64,000 nucleotides of DNA from Tetrahymena thermophila SB210 (Eukaryota; Ciliophora; Oligohymenophorea; Hymenostomatida; Tetrahymenidae): positions 160,745-224,744 of the forward strand of contig NW_002476492.1 of assembly GCF_000189635.1 (NCBI RefSeq), read 5' to 3'. The notes beneath the pieces were generated by a model. The model had not been told where the DNA came from, did no database searches, and worked only from the letters and a program-made list of their open reading frames with translations. Position numbers and translations under genes: made by a program. Shown here piece by piece: positions 49,901 through 63,324 of this stretch; position 1 is the first letter of the stretch, and every line of letters starts with the position of its first letter.

Positions 49901-52900
49901 ATTGGATTGCATAAAACAATAATAATCATGTTTCAATCTAATTTTTAAAAACATATTTTTAGAATTTTTTTAAAAACAAGAATAATTTTTCGAATATATT
50001 TTGTTTTTAAATATGCAATTTGAAGGTTTGTTTTAGTTAATAGCTGAGAATTTTATAATCAAAAAATGTATAAATTTAATTAACCATACATTTAATTATA
50101 AATGATTTTTTAATTAAATTTCTAAAATTGAATTATCATTAGGATCTCTTAATTATTTAAGAATCTTTTAACTTTTTTGTTACAGATTGAAAATTTTGTT
50201 AATTAAGGGCGATTACAATTAATCAGCTGAAAAAAAATTAATTAAAAATTGATTCAATTATTTTTTTAATTATTTTTTCTACATGTTAGAAGGAAAATTG
50301 TTCCATATAATGAATTCTTTATAACTTTAGATTACATTTGATGTCAGTTTTTTAATCATAATGAGTTATTTACCTTTCTCAAAATTAAAATTTTTAAAAT
50401 GAAATTATGAAAATACAAATTAATTATTGCATTTGATGGTTAAACAAACTTTCATATAAGATATTTTCTATTATAAATAGCGAATTTTATTAAGGCTCTC
50501 TACTTTGTCAGGAAATGGGCATTTCACATTGATTCAAAGCCTTATTACTTTTAAGTAGTTGAAAAGTCACTATCTGATTTGATAGAAAATGAAATCAAAA
50601 ATAAAGACAAAGCTTTAAAATACTCTATAAGAAAGAAAGACAATTTAGAGGCTAGAGGATATGAAAATTTTGATTCGTTTGTTGTTACAGAAGAAATTAA
50701 AAAGTTTTTCAACCATAGATTGCAAGATTTAATTAAATTGAAGCAAATTTACTTTGAGAAGCTGATTATTGGTTATGCTTCTTTGTATGATCTTTACAAA
50801 GATTAAAAAAATATCATTAAAAAATGCAAATATTTTCAAACAAAAGTAGAATTTTTTAATTTAACTCACAAAAACTCTCCTCATTTTATTAAACTGCTCA
50901 CAATATTTTATGCTGTGCTTTTTTAAGACTTAAAACAAGCTCTATATTTAGAAAATAAATTAACAGAATCTTTAAAAAAAGTAGATTATTATATTTCTTA
51001 GTACACAATTTTAGGATAAGAGATTTTGTAAGGAAATGTCGCAACAATTATTGCTCACTTCAGAACAAAAGTAGGGAAAATACTCAAATATTCAGCGAGT
51101 GCCCCGATATTTTTCGGGTATAAAAAACTCGAATTTGATTCTCTTTAAAGTGTGAACGAAATCATGCCTTAAACGATCGGAGAAAAGCATGATCTATTTT
51201 TAGAAAGATTTATTGACTCTGGCTAGTCGAAAATTTTAAGATAATACAGATAAGCCTTTGCTAAAAGCAAATAAGGATTTATATTCCCAGTTAAAATTTA
51301 CATTAATTATTTTTTTGAGCTTCATAATGATTTCATTTTTAGCTCTCTAATTGTTAGAAAGCCATCCAATTCATAATATGTCTTAATTGATCAGCATGGT
51401 TTCATAGATAGTTTTTCCTAAAATTTCTTTGAATTTTGTCAAATAGTATGTCCTTAAATTACAGTCCAGTAACTCGTACATTCCAATATGTAGCTCTTCA
51501 TTGAAGACTTAGATTCATATTTAAGATAATGTTCACATAAAGGCAAGATTAACAATCTTAAGTGTGTCCTCAAACTCAATTCTAGTAAAAAATAAACCTT
51601 TATTGATATTAAAAAAATTTATTTTAAAAAAATGCTTTATTTTAAGATAAATTTATTTTATTTAACTCTTCATGTGATTAAATTCATACAAAAACAAGTA
51701 CATATTTAATTATTTTTCCAACTAATACTAAATATAAAATTTAATTTAGTGTTTACTAATTTTAATTAAAATTACCTTTGTAGCTGAAGCAAAGATAATT
51801 ATTTTATTAAGTATAGTAATTTTCATATTGTTGATGCATTATACCGTAGTTTCTCATATATTGAGGACATATTCAGATAAAAACTTTTGATCAAATTTAG
51901 TCCTTAATTAATTCAGATTTTTTTACAGTTTATTGAAAAAAGTCCTTAATATATGAGAAACCACGGTATGTGATTAATATATTTAATTAATTTTATAAAA
52001 TGAAGGTATGAATGAAATGATAATAAGATTTAAGAATTACTGGAGAAAAGACAGACACATTAACAAATTGATATTTCACATAATAAAAATTTTAGAAGAA
52101 TTCGAAGATGAAGTTGATATTGCTGATAATGAAGATATATTTCAGTTTGATATTAAGGCTAATTTAATATAAAACAAATTCTCTTTAATTAGTGGAGAGT
52201 AGTTGACTTTGTACATTTTAGAAATAATCAGAATTACTCCTATTAAGAATAACGAAGGAAATTAACATCTATATAACTCATAGTTTTCTTAATATTCTTA
52301 AGATTAAACTTTTTCTAATATGTAAATTCCTTCAATGACAACTTTAATCAATAACAAATAAGCATCTTTCAAAAATGAAATATAACCTTCTAAATAAATT
52401 AAATTCTAAGAAGAAATAAAGCTAACAAAATAAGATACTCATTCAACTAAAATAACATCCAATCCTTTTAATTCTTGTGAGGGAATAGACCATGAAGAGC
52501 TAAATTTCTAGTAAAAAAATACAATCAAAACAAATAAATCAATGAAATTCCTTGATGAAAAAGAGTAAAATTTATTTTCTTAATTAGATGAAATGGATCA
52601 TGATATTGACTTTATGAATGAGTAATTTGAATAAAAATTGAGCACACTTCCTAAGTTCTGCGAAAATAATAATTTAAGGTTTATCTCAAATGTTAACTCT
52701 TCATGTAAAATAATAGAAAATGACTGCTTTATGGGATTAAATTAAAAAAATTAAATTTTAGATCAAAAATTTGATAATATTCCTTTTACTGTATCATAAA
52801 GGAATATCATAAGTGTTAACAGTCATAATAATCTAAGTTTTTTACCATCATAGAGGGAGTTTGAGTAAATCCATTCTTAAACTAACATGGTCTCTCCAAG

Positions 52901-55881
52901 AGAGAGTTTATTTAACTACTCTTAAGCCTAAATAAATAACTAATAAGAAAAAATATTTAATGCTTTTTCAAATAATAATTTATTAATAAATGACTGTCAT
53001 ATTATGGATGAATAAGAAAATTTTAAGAGCCTAACTCAGCTAAATGATGATCATCACTAACGAGCAATTGAAATTACTCATTTACGTATTAAAAAGCCAA
53101 AAAAAGTTTCTATTAAAATCTGTTCATAGAGCAGTTAAAAAGTTGACCAAATAGAAGACGAAGGAAGTCTTGAAAGTTTAAGTCCTAAAGTGAAAAAAAT
53201 AAAAATAAAAAACTGTAATGTCTAACTGAAAATGAAAACTATGCAAAACAGCAGTAAATCACAGAAATAAATTGATATTCTTCAAAGTTAAAGCGAATAA
53301 AATAATCCAGAATAAAATGATTCACGGTTCACCAAAGCTACAGCTTTTACTGACAAGGAAAGCAAAACTTCGAAAAAAACAAACAAATAAGAAGTTATTA
53401 TGAAGATTTAATAGGCTACAGAAAAAAATAACGTAATTAACATAGAGTGTGCGCTTTCAGATGATGATGGTGAAGAAGAAGATCAAAACTAAATTCAGAA
53501 AAAAGATAAGTAAAACAACAATGATTAAAATGAAGAAAAGTTCAGTATTAGAAGTGAAGGAAAGAATAAAGAAAACGACGTAACATCAGAGAAATCTAGT
53601 CGTTTATCAGAAGTAGCAAAGAAAGTTCAGAAAATTCACAGAATTGCTTACTCTCATAAAAAACAAAACTTTATTGCTTTCACTAAAGTCATATTTCTAT
53701 TTATTTTTTGCCTTCATATCTTTGCTGCTGCTGGTTCATAAATCTTTTGTAATAATTATGTAAATTAAATTATAGAAGACTCTAATCTTTACTAAATATA
53801 AGAAACAACTACATTTTCTTATTCGCAAGCCATTTCATCTGTTTTTGGTCTTTAAAATGATTGTAATAAATTTATTTTTTATTTCGAATTACATTTAATT
53901 ATTGATCTATTATTAATATAACAACCTAGCTAGTTTTTGCTTGATTCATAATTTTTTATAAAAGCAATTTAAATGAAATACCATTATTCCTCTTCTTCAA
54001 TCACCTAGTTTATATCTCCTCTAAATTTAATTATAAACAGTGTTATTGAGGTTAAAGAGGTATTAATTTGTTAGTTAATGCGTCTTTAAAAAAAATACAT
54101 TAGCTTTGATAAATAAAATATAATTTATTTATTCTTTATATAACCATTATTCCTCTTCTTCAATCACCTAGTTTACCTCCCCTCTAAATTTAATTATAAA
54201 CAGTGTTATTGAGGTTAAAGAGGTGTTAATTAGTTAGTTAATGCGTCTTTAAAAAAAATACATTTACGCTATGATTAATAAAATATAATTTATTTATTTA
54301 TTCTTTATATAATTTAATTCTTATTTAAATTTTATTTAATAGCAAGCAACTAAGTGTTTTATCAGTTAAATTTAAATCAAAGTTATAAAAAATTAATTTC
54401 AGTGATGAGTTAGCTGCTAAATAGCCATGTTAGTGAATACAATAGCTTAAATTAAGAATATGAGTTGCAAAATTCAATAACTAATTAATTAGAAAGCTTT
54501 CTTTCTGATATATTCAAGGCTACATCGTAAAATAACTATTATGGAATACAAACACCAGCCAGTAACATTTTCCAGTTAAATTCTATTCTAGAAAATTTTA
54601 GCGAGAAAATAAAAGATTAAATAAATAACAGATTCACAACTATTTAAAATATGAATTTGATAATTTTGATATTGGTTGTTGCACTAATCTTTATAGCTTT
54701 TTTACTTTTAATAAAAATAAACTTTAAGTTTAGAGATATCATCTAACAATACCTTTTCATAAGTGCAAAGATAAGTTAAAATGAAGCACAGTAAGAATAT
54801 ATTAAACTCTCTAACATTATTAGTTTTCTAGAATAAAATGAAGATTAGTACATTTAATATGATTTAGAACGTTCACATATGATAAATAGCAAACAAATTC
54901 ATCATGATAAACTTTTAATATTTTAAAAATAAGATAAAACTTACCACAGCTAAGTTCTTTACAATAATATAAAACATTAAAATTTTATTTTTATTAAAAT
55001 GATTATCTTTACTTCTATAGTTGCATCAATGAGTGTTATCCTTCAAGCTATTGTAATATTTTATTTTATACCTTTCTAAATATTTATTAAATTATTTTTA
55101 AGCACTTTAACTTTAATTTTTTAAATTTTTAAATTGATAATAAAAAAAAATTTCATATAAAATATAGATATTTGCAGTAACTTATAAATAACTAAATACT
55201 CTAGTAGAGCCATTAAATTAATACAAAGAATACTCTCAAAAAATAAGCGAACTATCTTGTTTAAATACAGCTCATCAGCTAATCAACTACTAACCTTAGT
55301 TAGACTCTTAAAAGTTTTCTGTTCAGTTTTTTAATAATAATATTAAATAGATAAGTTCATATTATCTAGAAAGTTTTCAGATTATTCCTATCAAAGGCTA
55401 GCAGTATTATTATTCTGCTAAAATCCAATAACTCAACCAAGCAAATAGCTGTTTAATCTTTGATTCTTCACCACAATTATAAGAAGAATGCGCATCAGTA
55501 AATTATGGAGTATTTAGTGAAGGTTTATTAAAAGTCTTAAGGCAAATGTTTTAATTCTATTTAGATACTCCTGCTCAAAGTGACCCAACTACATTCGATT
55601 ACGTAAAAATGAGTATGATACTGTTAGATATTCTTGATTTATCATAATAATACTTCTAAAAATCAATAGAACTTATTGAATCAGAGGAAAGAATATAAAA
55701 GTTTATTTTAATAATATTAGGAAATATCTTTATTATTATATTTTAAATGGTTCTAGCTGCTTTTTTAGTTAGAAAAATGGAAAGAAACATCAAAATAATT
55801 AAATATTCAATTATTTTCATTCCTAATAAAAAGCTTATTGAAGATAATTCTACACTCTAACTAATTAAAGCTATTAGCTGA
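46988..55881 (+). CDS. Multi-spanning PAS-domain membrane protein (TmcB-like) with two extra C-terminal membrane modules, copy B
   Basis: Tandem paralogue of 37276-45637 with the same six-exon structure and phases: 46988-47974, 48889-49738, 50481-51584, 52006-53862, 54343-55052, 55168-55881; 2073 aa. The N-terminal helices, the C-x5-C-P-C motif, exon 3 with the PAS segment (YVLIDQHGFIDSFSQNFFEF) and the C-terminal TM modules are strongly conserved. Exon 3 is exactly 1104 nt in both copies. The linker in exon 4 and the Ser/Thr/Gln-rich part of exon 2 are the most diverged. Introns differ by insertions: intron 3 is 421 bp here against 51 bp in copy A, carrying an inverted-repeat element, and intron 4 carries a 163-bp tandem repeat. 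Conserved protein over diverged introns argues that both copies are functional. Likely a membrane sensor; family name inferred. Confidence 0.8.
51842..51968. mobile_element. MITE-like inverted-repeat element in intron 3 of copy B
   Basis: Arms TACCGTAGTTTCTCATATAT(TGAGGAC) and the reverse complement of GTCCTTAATATATGAGAAACCACGGTA, about 25 bp with two mismatches, bounded by TA on both sides (core 51844-51966). It accounts for about a third of the size difference between this intron and the 51-bp intron of copy A. Confidence 0.7.
53980..54313. repeat. 163-bp tandem repeat in intron 4 of copy B
   Basis: Copies 53980-54142 and 54143-54313 begin ACCATTATTCCTCTTCTTCA and contain GTTATTGAGGTTAAAGAGGT. 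They are almost identical apart from a few substitutions and short indels, so recent. Entirely within the intron between exons 4 and 5. Confidence 0.9.
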
Positions 55882-57507
55882 AAATTTTTTAATATTATTC
55901 TGATTTTTGTTCTATTTAATAATTTAATAAAAAATTATGAGCATCCTAATTCATTAAAATATTTAGTGTCCTTGTTCATTTTGAGTATCTTATATCATTC
56001 TAATAGAATTCATATATATATAAAATATTTTATAAAATTTAATTAGTTATATAAATCAGTTAATAATTTCAAAAATAATTATGAATTCGATTTATTAGAT
56101 TTTAAGATATATTAAAAATACAAATTCAAACTAAAATAGAAATAAATGAAAAATAAATCCAATATTTTTTATTTTATTTAATGATTTACGTTAATATAAA
56201 ATAAATTTATAAAATTAATTAAGTTTAAAATTTTAAAAATATTTTATACTAAATAAAAAATAAACAAAACTTATTAAAATATCAATCTAAGTCATTAATC
56301 TACTTTAAAAATTTTATTCTATTATAAATTTAGAAAAAAGTGAAATATTTGAATAAATTTAAAAATATATTTTGGTTTTTCATTTGGTATCTTTAAAACA
56401 AACACGTGCACATTTTATTATCAAATTCATCCTATATAAAGTTATTATAGACAAGTTTTTTATCAATTTTTTTTGCAGATATTTATTTTTTATTTTAGTA
56501 ACCTTATTTTTCTAGAAAAAAATTTAAAAACTCCTTGAATTTATTATATTCTTTTTTCATTTCTGATCATTTAAAATTAAATTTTCTTAGACTTTAAAAA
56601 TTTGCTATTTTTAAGTTAAAAAAGAAATATTTTCTAAAAAAATTATATTAAAATAATTTTTAAAAAGAAATAAAAAAAATAAATTGAAAAAAGTAGTAAG
56701 TTAGCTTTTTAAAGTAAATTATAAATAAACTTTCTCTTTTTTTATTTTAAAATTGAATTTCGGTACCTTCAATATGTAAAAGGAAATTTATTTAATTTAT
56801 TTAAGAAATCTTCTATTAAATAAAATAAATTCTAAAGTTCTTTATTATAGTAATTAAATTCTTCTAAATTTATATCTAATTTATTTAATATTTATTTTAA
56901 ATTCTGATTAGAAAAATATAAATAGGTTAATTTTATTATTATTACGATGATCAGTATTAGTATTATGGACATTTATCTACTAATAAAAAAAACAAATTTT
57001 AATTTATTTATCAAATCTTTTTTAAATAAAATTAGCTTTTCTATTTCTAAAATGATTTATTATATTATTTGAATTCTTCTTAATTTGTATCTAATTTATT
57101 TAATCTCTTGGCTTTGATTAGAAAAAATACTAAAAAGTAATTAAATATCATTGTTATTAGCATCACTAGTATTAATTTTACATATTTACAATTAAGAAAT
57201 ACAAATTTTGATTTGTTTATTAAATCTTCTTCATAATATTAGCTTTTCTATTTCTAAAATTCTTTGTCGTTTTAATTAAATTTTTCTTAATTCGTAGCTA
57301 CTTTATTTAACTTTTTAAATTCTGATTAGAAAAAAAGAGAAAGATAATTTAATAATTAATTATCACATATATTGATTTATCTATCAAGCTTTTTTTCTGA
57401 TAAGTAAGGAGTTAATTTTTTAACCACAATTAAATGAGAATGGTTTGATAAATAATATATTAAATAAATATTCACAAAACATATTGGAAAAGCAAATAAC
57501 TTATAAA
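55882..57507. other. Spacer with a degenerate threefold repeat
   Basis: No supported gene. About 56802-57345 holds three diverged direct repeats of roughly 200 bp with common words (AGCTTTTCTATTTCTAAAAT, TTGATTAGAAAAA, TATTAGTATTA). Origin unknown. Confidence 0.5.
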
Positions 57508-59085
57508 ATGAATTAAATCTTAGTTAAAGACTACATTTTTTAACTTTAGGCTCATGAAGAAGTCGTGAAAAGGCTTTAAAATAATTTCGAAGCTTCCTAT
57601 CATTTAATTTTTGATGCAGATGAAGAGACTAATGTTACAACCGCTAACTCTTTTTAGAGTATTAAGTAGCTTGTTCATAAAAAATAATACTCTGTAACAC
57701 TAAAGAATACAGGCCAAATCGATTTCATTATTGATTTGATTGGAGATAATAAAAACATTCACACATTAGCTATCGATTCTTAAATTTTGAACTGCCTTCT
57801 TCAGACTAAGCTCTACTTGATCATATTTCCTCTTTTAGAGCAATTATATATTAAAGATACTGTTTAAAATGTTACGAACGATATATAAATAGAAAAGTTT
57901 AACCTAAAAATGATAGTTCTAGAGAAATTTGATCCAGAGTACAAGTAGGAATATTCATCTGTACATGAAATCATCTCACTTTCTGAAAAAGTTTAAATAT
58001 TAGGAATAAACTTAAAAAGAATTTAATAACTTGGAGTGGATATTTTATAAAAGCATGTTGAAGAAATCATCATATTTTAAAACACAAAAGGCCAAGTAGA
58101 TACAAAGTAATTTGGGCAATGCATTTAGATACTTAGTCAATGCAATAACATTAAAAAAATTACTTTTAATTACAATTTTTAGGAAAAAACTTTACATCTA
58201 CATCAATAATTACAATAGTTAGATAAAGATATCTATCTTAACTTGTAGATAGATACTTCTACTAACATAAAGCAACTCTCCGCAATACTAAAGCAGAATA
58301 ATAAAATTAAAGAAATCACTTACAATGTATAATAAAAGCTTAACACAGATAACTTCTAAAATTTAAAATTCTTTGATCAAAATATAGGACTGTAGAAACT
58401 GCATATTTCTTCTGGGAACAAATAATTTACAGAGAGTATTTTAGAATAATTAAAAGGCCTAAAAAATAAATTAACTAGCATCTCAATCAATATAAATACA
58501 AGCAATTATCTAAAATATTTGATACAATTCTTAGAAAATAACACCACTCTGAAAGAATTATCATTAAAAATAGATTTCCAATAGAAATTCGGTAGGTTAA
58601 ATTAAGATTTTATATAAATTCTTCAATAAGTAAAGTCCTTATAAGTTCTATAAATCCAATTATTATAATCAAATGAATTTAATCCAAATATCAACTAATT
58701 TTACGAGCAACTCTCTAATCTAAACATAAAACAACTCGCTTTAACTTGTGTCCACCCTGAAAATTTTATCACTGATAATGTGATTTAGAAGTTTAGCTAA
58801 AATAAATCTCTAGCCATTCTTGACATTAAATTTTACGATAACAGCAGGATAACACCTAGTCAAGTAGAGTCAATATACGAAAAAATACAAATGAAAAGTA
58901 AATAAAACTTGAAAGTAACTGTCTATAATCACATAAAGCCATATTATAAATCTTACATAAATAACCTCATGAATATCTAAATTGATAAACAAATCATTAG
59001 AAAAGTAGCCTTCAATAAATACATAGCAGAATTCATGACATATTCTCCAGAACATATATTCCTTGATTTATCGTATGATGATTGA
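57508..59085 (+). CDS. LRR-like protein, function unknown
   Basis: One uninterrupted 525-aa frame without introns; AAAATG start at 57508, TGA at 59083-59085. Around thirty in-frame TAA/TAG codons are read as Gln. Leucine-rich segments with irregular spacing run through most of the chain (LLQTKLYLIIFPLLEQLYI near 107, NTTLKELSLKI near 350, LNIKQLALTCVHPENF near 408), the look of a divergent LRR protein of the ribonuclease-inhibitor/F-box type. No F-box or kinase domain is recognisable in the N-terminal 60 residues. Unlike the 90-nt exon arrays it is intronless, so it is not a simple derivative of them. Codon use and GC content rise sharply relative to the flanks, supporting a real gene. Confidence 0.7.
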
Positions 59086-60519
59086 TAGTATTCTATTAAT
59101 ACTCAAAAATAAAATAAAAATAATAACCAAATGCCTTTCTAAAATTTAGTGAATTGAATTCACTATTTTTTGAATGGCTGATGTGCTTGAATATTGCTAT
59201 TTGCAGCAAATTTTTTCTGTAGCTGAAATGCTACATGCTAAAATTAATTAAAAAATTAAATAATTAATTACTTTTCAAATTTTATGTTATTTTATATTTA
59301 TATATTTATTTGTTTACTTTTTAATTTAAAATAAATAATTTTAATTTTAATTTTATTTTATTGAATTTAAAAAAGAATATTTAAATTTATTGATAATTAA
59401 TTTTATGTTGTTTTTCCTTTTCTTATTTTATTTAATTAAATATTAATTAATTTATATATAAAAAATTGTGAAATCTATCATTATATTAATAGTTTATTTT
59501 TAAATTAATTGTTTCTTTATTTTTAAGAAGATTAATTAATTTATAGAATTTTTTCAAATATGACTAACTAATCATATTTAATTCCTACTATATATATTTT
59601 TAAGTATATGTTTTAAATAAAAATATTAAGATTAAATAATGAATATTAATTAATTTTTATGTAAAATCTCTTCATAAAACCAAATTTATAAATTAATTAT
59701 TATATTTTATTTGTTCTTTTTATCCATTTATAATTAATTAATTTATTAAATTTCATAAATTGCTTACTATTCAATATTTATTTTTGAAAAAAAAAAATGA
59801 TATAATAAATTAAATATTACGACAATTTAGAAGAAGTAATTATTAATTTTTGTATTAATATCTTTTACATTTATATAAATTAATAAAAAAAGTTTGTAAG
59901 CTCTTCACTTTTATCTCATTAGGTTCTCCATATTGATCTCATGTACATTTTATTTACAAACATTATTTTTATTATTATTAATATTTTTTATAAATTGAAA
60001 TTATCATCATTATTCATTGAATTTTATCAAAACAAAAATTTTTTAGTGATTATAACTTAATTTTCAATTCAATTTTTTATTATTTATTATTGATTTTTTA
60101 TTATTTGATATTTTTTCTTCCTTTTTTGCCATTAAAACTTACACTTAGTAAAAGTAGTTTATTAGTTTTGGATTGTAATATTTTTAATAAAAAAAGTTAA
60201 TTTAAAACATTAAAGCTCTTTTAATTTAATAAAGTGAAACGCCTATTTAATTTAAAAAAGACAAAATGTAATATATCCTAATAACATAATAAATAAAGCT
60301 AAATTAGCTTTAAACAGCTTTATTTTTGAGTTTTTAGAAATTCACAAAATGTAAAATTTGAAATATATATACATTATATTTTTAAAAAATATCATTTTTT
60401 TTGAAAAATTTTACAAACTTATAAAAAGTAAAAACAAAGTTTTTAAAACTCGCTTTTTGTAAATTTGTATGATAACTTACTCTATTTAATGATATATTTT
60501 TTCTTCAATATTTAAAAAG
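59086..60519. other. Spacer and upstream flank of the plus LRR array
   Basis: Contains a perfect 15-bp palindrome (GTGAATTGAATTCAC) at 59149-59163. About 59880-60130 matches, inverted, the flank of the minus array at 33500-33790. At about 60130-60156 the words ACTTACACTTAGTAAAAGTAG are the end of an LRR exon whose body is deleted. Confidence 0.55.
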
Positions 60520-63324
60520 TTAAAATTAAATTGGCGACGAAGGCGCATTAGGCTTAGGTTCTCCTTTAGCGAAGTGCATTAATCTCTCAAATTTGACACT
60601 TAACCTTGAGTAAAAACAGTTTATTTGATTTGGATTGTGATATTTTTAATAAAAAAAACTAATTTAAAGCAATAAAGCTATTTTTTTATTTATTTTTTAT
60701 TGTACTAGCTTTTTTTTATTCTTTCTTTGTTAATTTAACTCATCCTTTAATTTTCAACTTTTTCTTTTATTATTTCTTAATTAATCTTATTATTTCATAT
60801 TATTTCTTCATTTTTTCCTTCTAATTAACTATATAATGATTTATTTTTTCTTCAATATTTAAAAAGTAATAATTAAATTGGTGACTAAGGTGCATCAGGC
60901 TTAGTTTCTGCTTTAGCAAAGTGCATTAATCTCTCTAATTTGACACTTAACCTTCGGTAAAAATAGTTTATTTGTTTTTGACTGTTATATTTTTAATTAT
61001 AAAAACTAATTTAAAACAATAAAACTCTTTTTTCTTTTTCTTTTTATTTTGTTTGCTTTTTTTTGTTCTTTCTTTGTTAATTTAACCCATCATTTTATTA
61101 TTAAATTCTGCTTTTATTATTAATTAATCATATTATTTCATATTTTTTCTTCATTTTTTCTTTCTAATTAACTATTTAATTATATATTTTTTATTCAATA
61201 TTAAAAAAGTGGAAATGAAATTGGTGACTAAGGTGCATTAGGCTTAGGTTCTGCTTTAGCAAAGTGCATTAATCTCTCAAAATTGACACTTAACCTTGAG
61301 TAAAAACAGTTTATTTGATTTGGATTGTGATATTTTTAATTACAAAAACTAATTAAAAACAATAAAGCTCTTTTTTCATTTTCTTTTTATTGTCCTTGCT
61401 TTTTTTTGTTCATTCTTTGTTAATTTAACCCATCATTTTATTATTAAATTCTGCTTTTATTATTAATTAATCTTATTATTTTATATTCTTTCTTCATATA
61501 TTCCATCTAATTAACTATATAATGATTTATTTTTTCTTCAATATTTAAAAAGTAATAATTAAATTGGTGACTAAGGTGCATCAGGCTTAGTTTCTGCTTT
61601 AGCAAAGTGCATTAATCTCTCAAATTTGACACTTAAGCTTCAGTAAAAACAGTTTATTTGTTTTGGATTGTGATATTTTTAATTATAAAAACTAATTAAA
61701 TACAATAAAGCTCTTTTTTCTTTTTCTTTATATATTAATTGCTTTTTTTTGTTCTTTCTTTGTTAATTTAACTTATTATTTTATTTTCAAATTTTTACTT
61801 TTATTATTAATTAATCAATTTTATTGTTTCATATTTTTTCTTCATTTTTTCCTTTTAATTAACTATTTAATGATATATTTTTTGTTCAATATTTAAAAAG
61901 TTACAATTAAATTGGTTCAATGGGTGTATCAAGCTTAAGTTCTACTTTAGCAAAGTGCATTAATCTCTCAAATTTGACACTTAACCTTCGGTAAAAACAG
62001 TTTATTTGATTTATTTTTAATTATAAAAACTAATTTAAAACAATAAAACTCTTTTTTCTTTTTGTTTTTATTGTGCCTGCTTTTTTTTGTTCTTTCATTG
62101 TTAATTTAACTCATCATTTTATTTTCAACTTTTGCTTTTATTATTAATTAATTAATCTTATTATTTCATATTTTTTCTTCATTTTTTCATTCTAATTAAA
62201 TATTTAATCAGATATTTTTTCATCAATATTTAAAAAGTCTAAATGAAATTGGTGACTAAGATGCATCAGGCTTAGGTTCTGCTTTAGCAAAGTGCATTAA
62301 TCTCTCAAATTTGACACTTAACCTTAGGTAAAAACAGTTTATTTGTTTTGGATTGTGATATTTTTAATTATAAAAACAATAAAGCTCTTTTTTCTTTTTC
62401 TTTTTATTGTGCTTACTTTTTTTTTGTTTTTTCTTTGTTAATTTAATTCATCATTATATTTTCAACTTTTGCATTTATTACTAATTAATCTTATTATTTA
62501 ATTTTTTCTCTTCATTTTTTATTTCTAATTAACTATTTAATTATATATTTTTTATTCAATATTAAAAAAGTGGAAATGAAATTGGTGACTAAGGTGCATC
62601 AGGCTTAGGTTCTGCTTTAGCAAAGTGCATTAATCTCTCAAATTTGACACTTAACCTTCGGTAAAAACAGTTTATTTGATTTGGAGTGATATTTTTAATT
62701 ATAAAAACTAATTTAAAACAATAAAACTCTTTTTTCTTTTTGTTTTTATTGTGCCTGCTTTTTTTTGTTCTTTCTTTGTTAATTTAACTCATCATTTTAT
62801 TTTCAACTTTTGCTTTTATTATTAATTAATCTTATTATTTCTTCATTTTTTCCTTCTAATTAACTATTTAATAATATATTTTTTCTTCAATATTTAAAAA
62901 GTGAAAATTAAATTGGTGACTAAGGTGCATAAGACTTAGGTTCTGCTTTATCAAAGTGCATTAATCTCTCAAATTTGACACTTAGCCTTCAGTAAAAACA
63001 GTTTATTTGATTTGGATTGCGATATTTTTAATTATAAAAACTAATTTAAAACAATAAAACTCTTTTTTCTTTTTGTTTTTATTGTGCTTGCTTTTTTTTG
63101 TTCTTTCTTTGTTAATTTAACTCATCATGTTATTTTCATCTTTTGCTTTTATTATTAATTAATCTTATTATTTCTTCATTTTTTCCTTCTAATTAACTAT
63201 TTAATAATATATTTTTTCTTCAATATTTAAAAAGTGAAAATTAAATTGGTGACTAAGGTGCATAAGACTTAGGTTCTGCTTTATCAAAGTGCATTAATCT
63301 CTCAAATTTGACACTTAGCCTTCA
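60520..63324 (+). CDS. LRR exon array: nine 90-nt exons (gene ends unresolved)
   Basis: Nine exons, each exactly 90 nt in the same phase: 60520-60609, 60867-60956, 61210-61299, 61553-61642, 61901-61990, 62238-62327, 62571-62660, 62902-62991, 63235-63324. Acceptors are TTTAAAAAG/TTAAAAAAG and donors GTAAAAACAG (GTAAAAATAG once). Each codes for one LRR of 30 residues, consensus N-Q-I-G-D-Q-G-A-S-G-L-G-S-A-L-A-K-C-I-N-L-S-N-L-T-L-N-L. The exons and ~250-bp introns are far more alike than in the other arrays, and the last two units (period 333 bp) are nearly identical, so the array is young or being homogenised. I read no stop codon in the exons translated. No N-terminal exon, partner domain or terminal exon is seen up to 64000, so the full gene cannot be defined. 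Confidence 0.75.

Noticed and set aside
58870-59055. Minus-strand open frame at the end of the LRR-like gene
   Set aside because: Antisense shadow of the 525-aa plus-strand frame.
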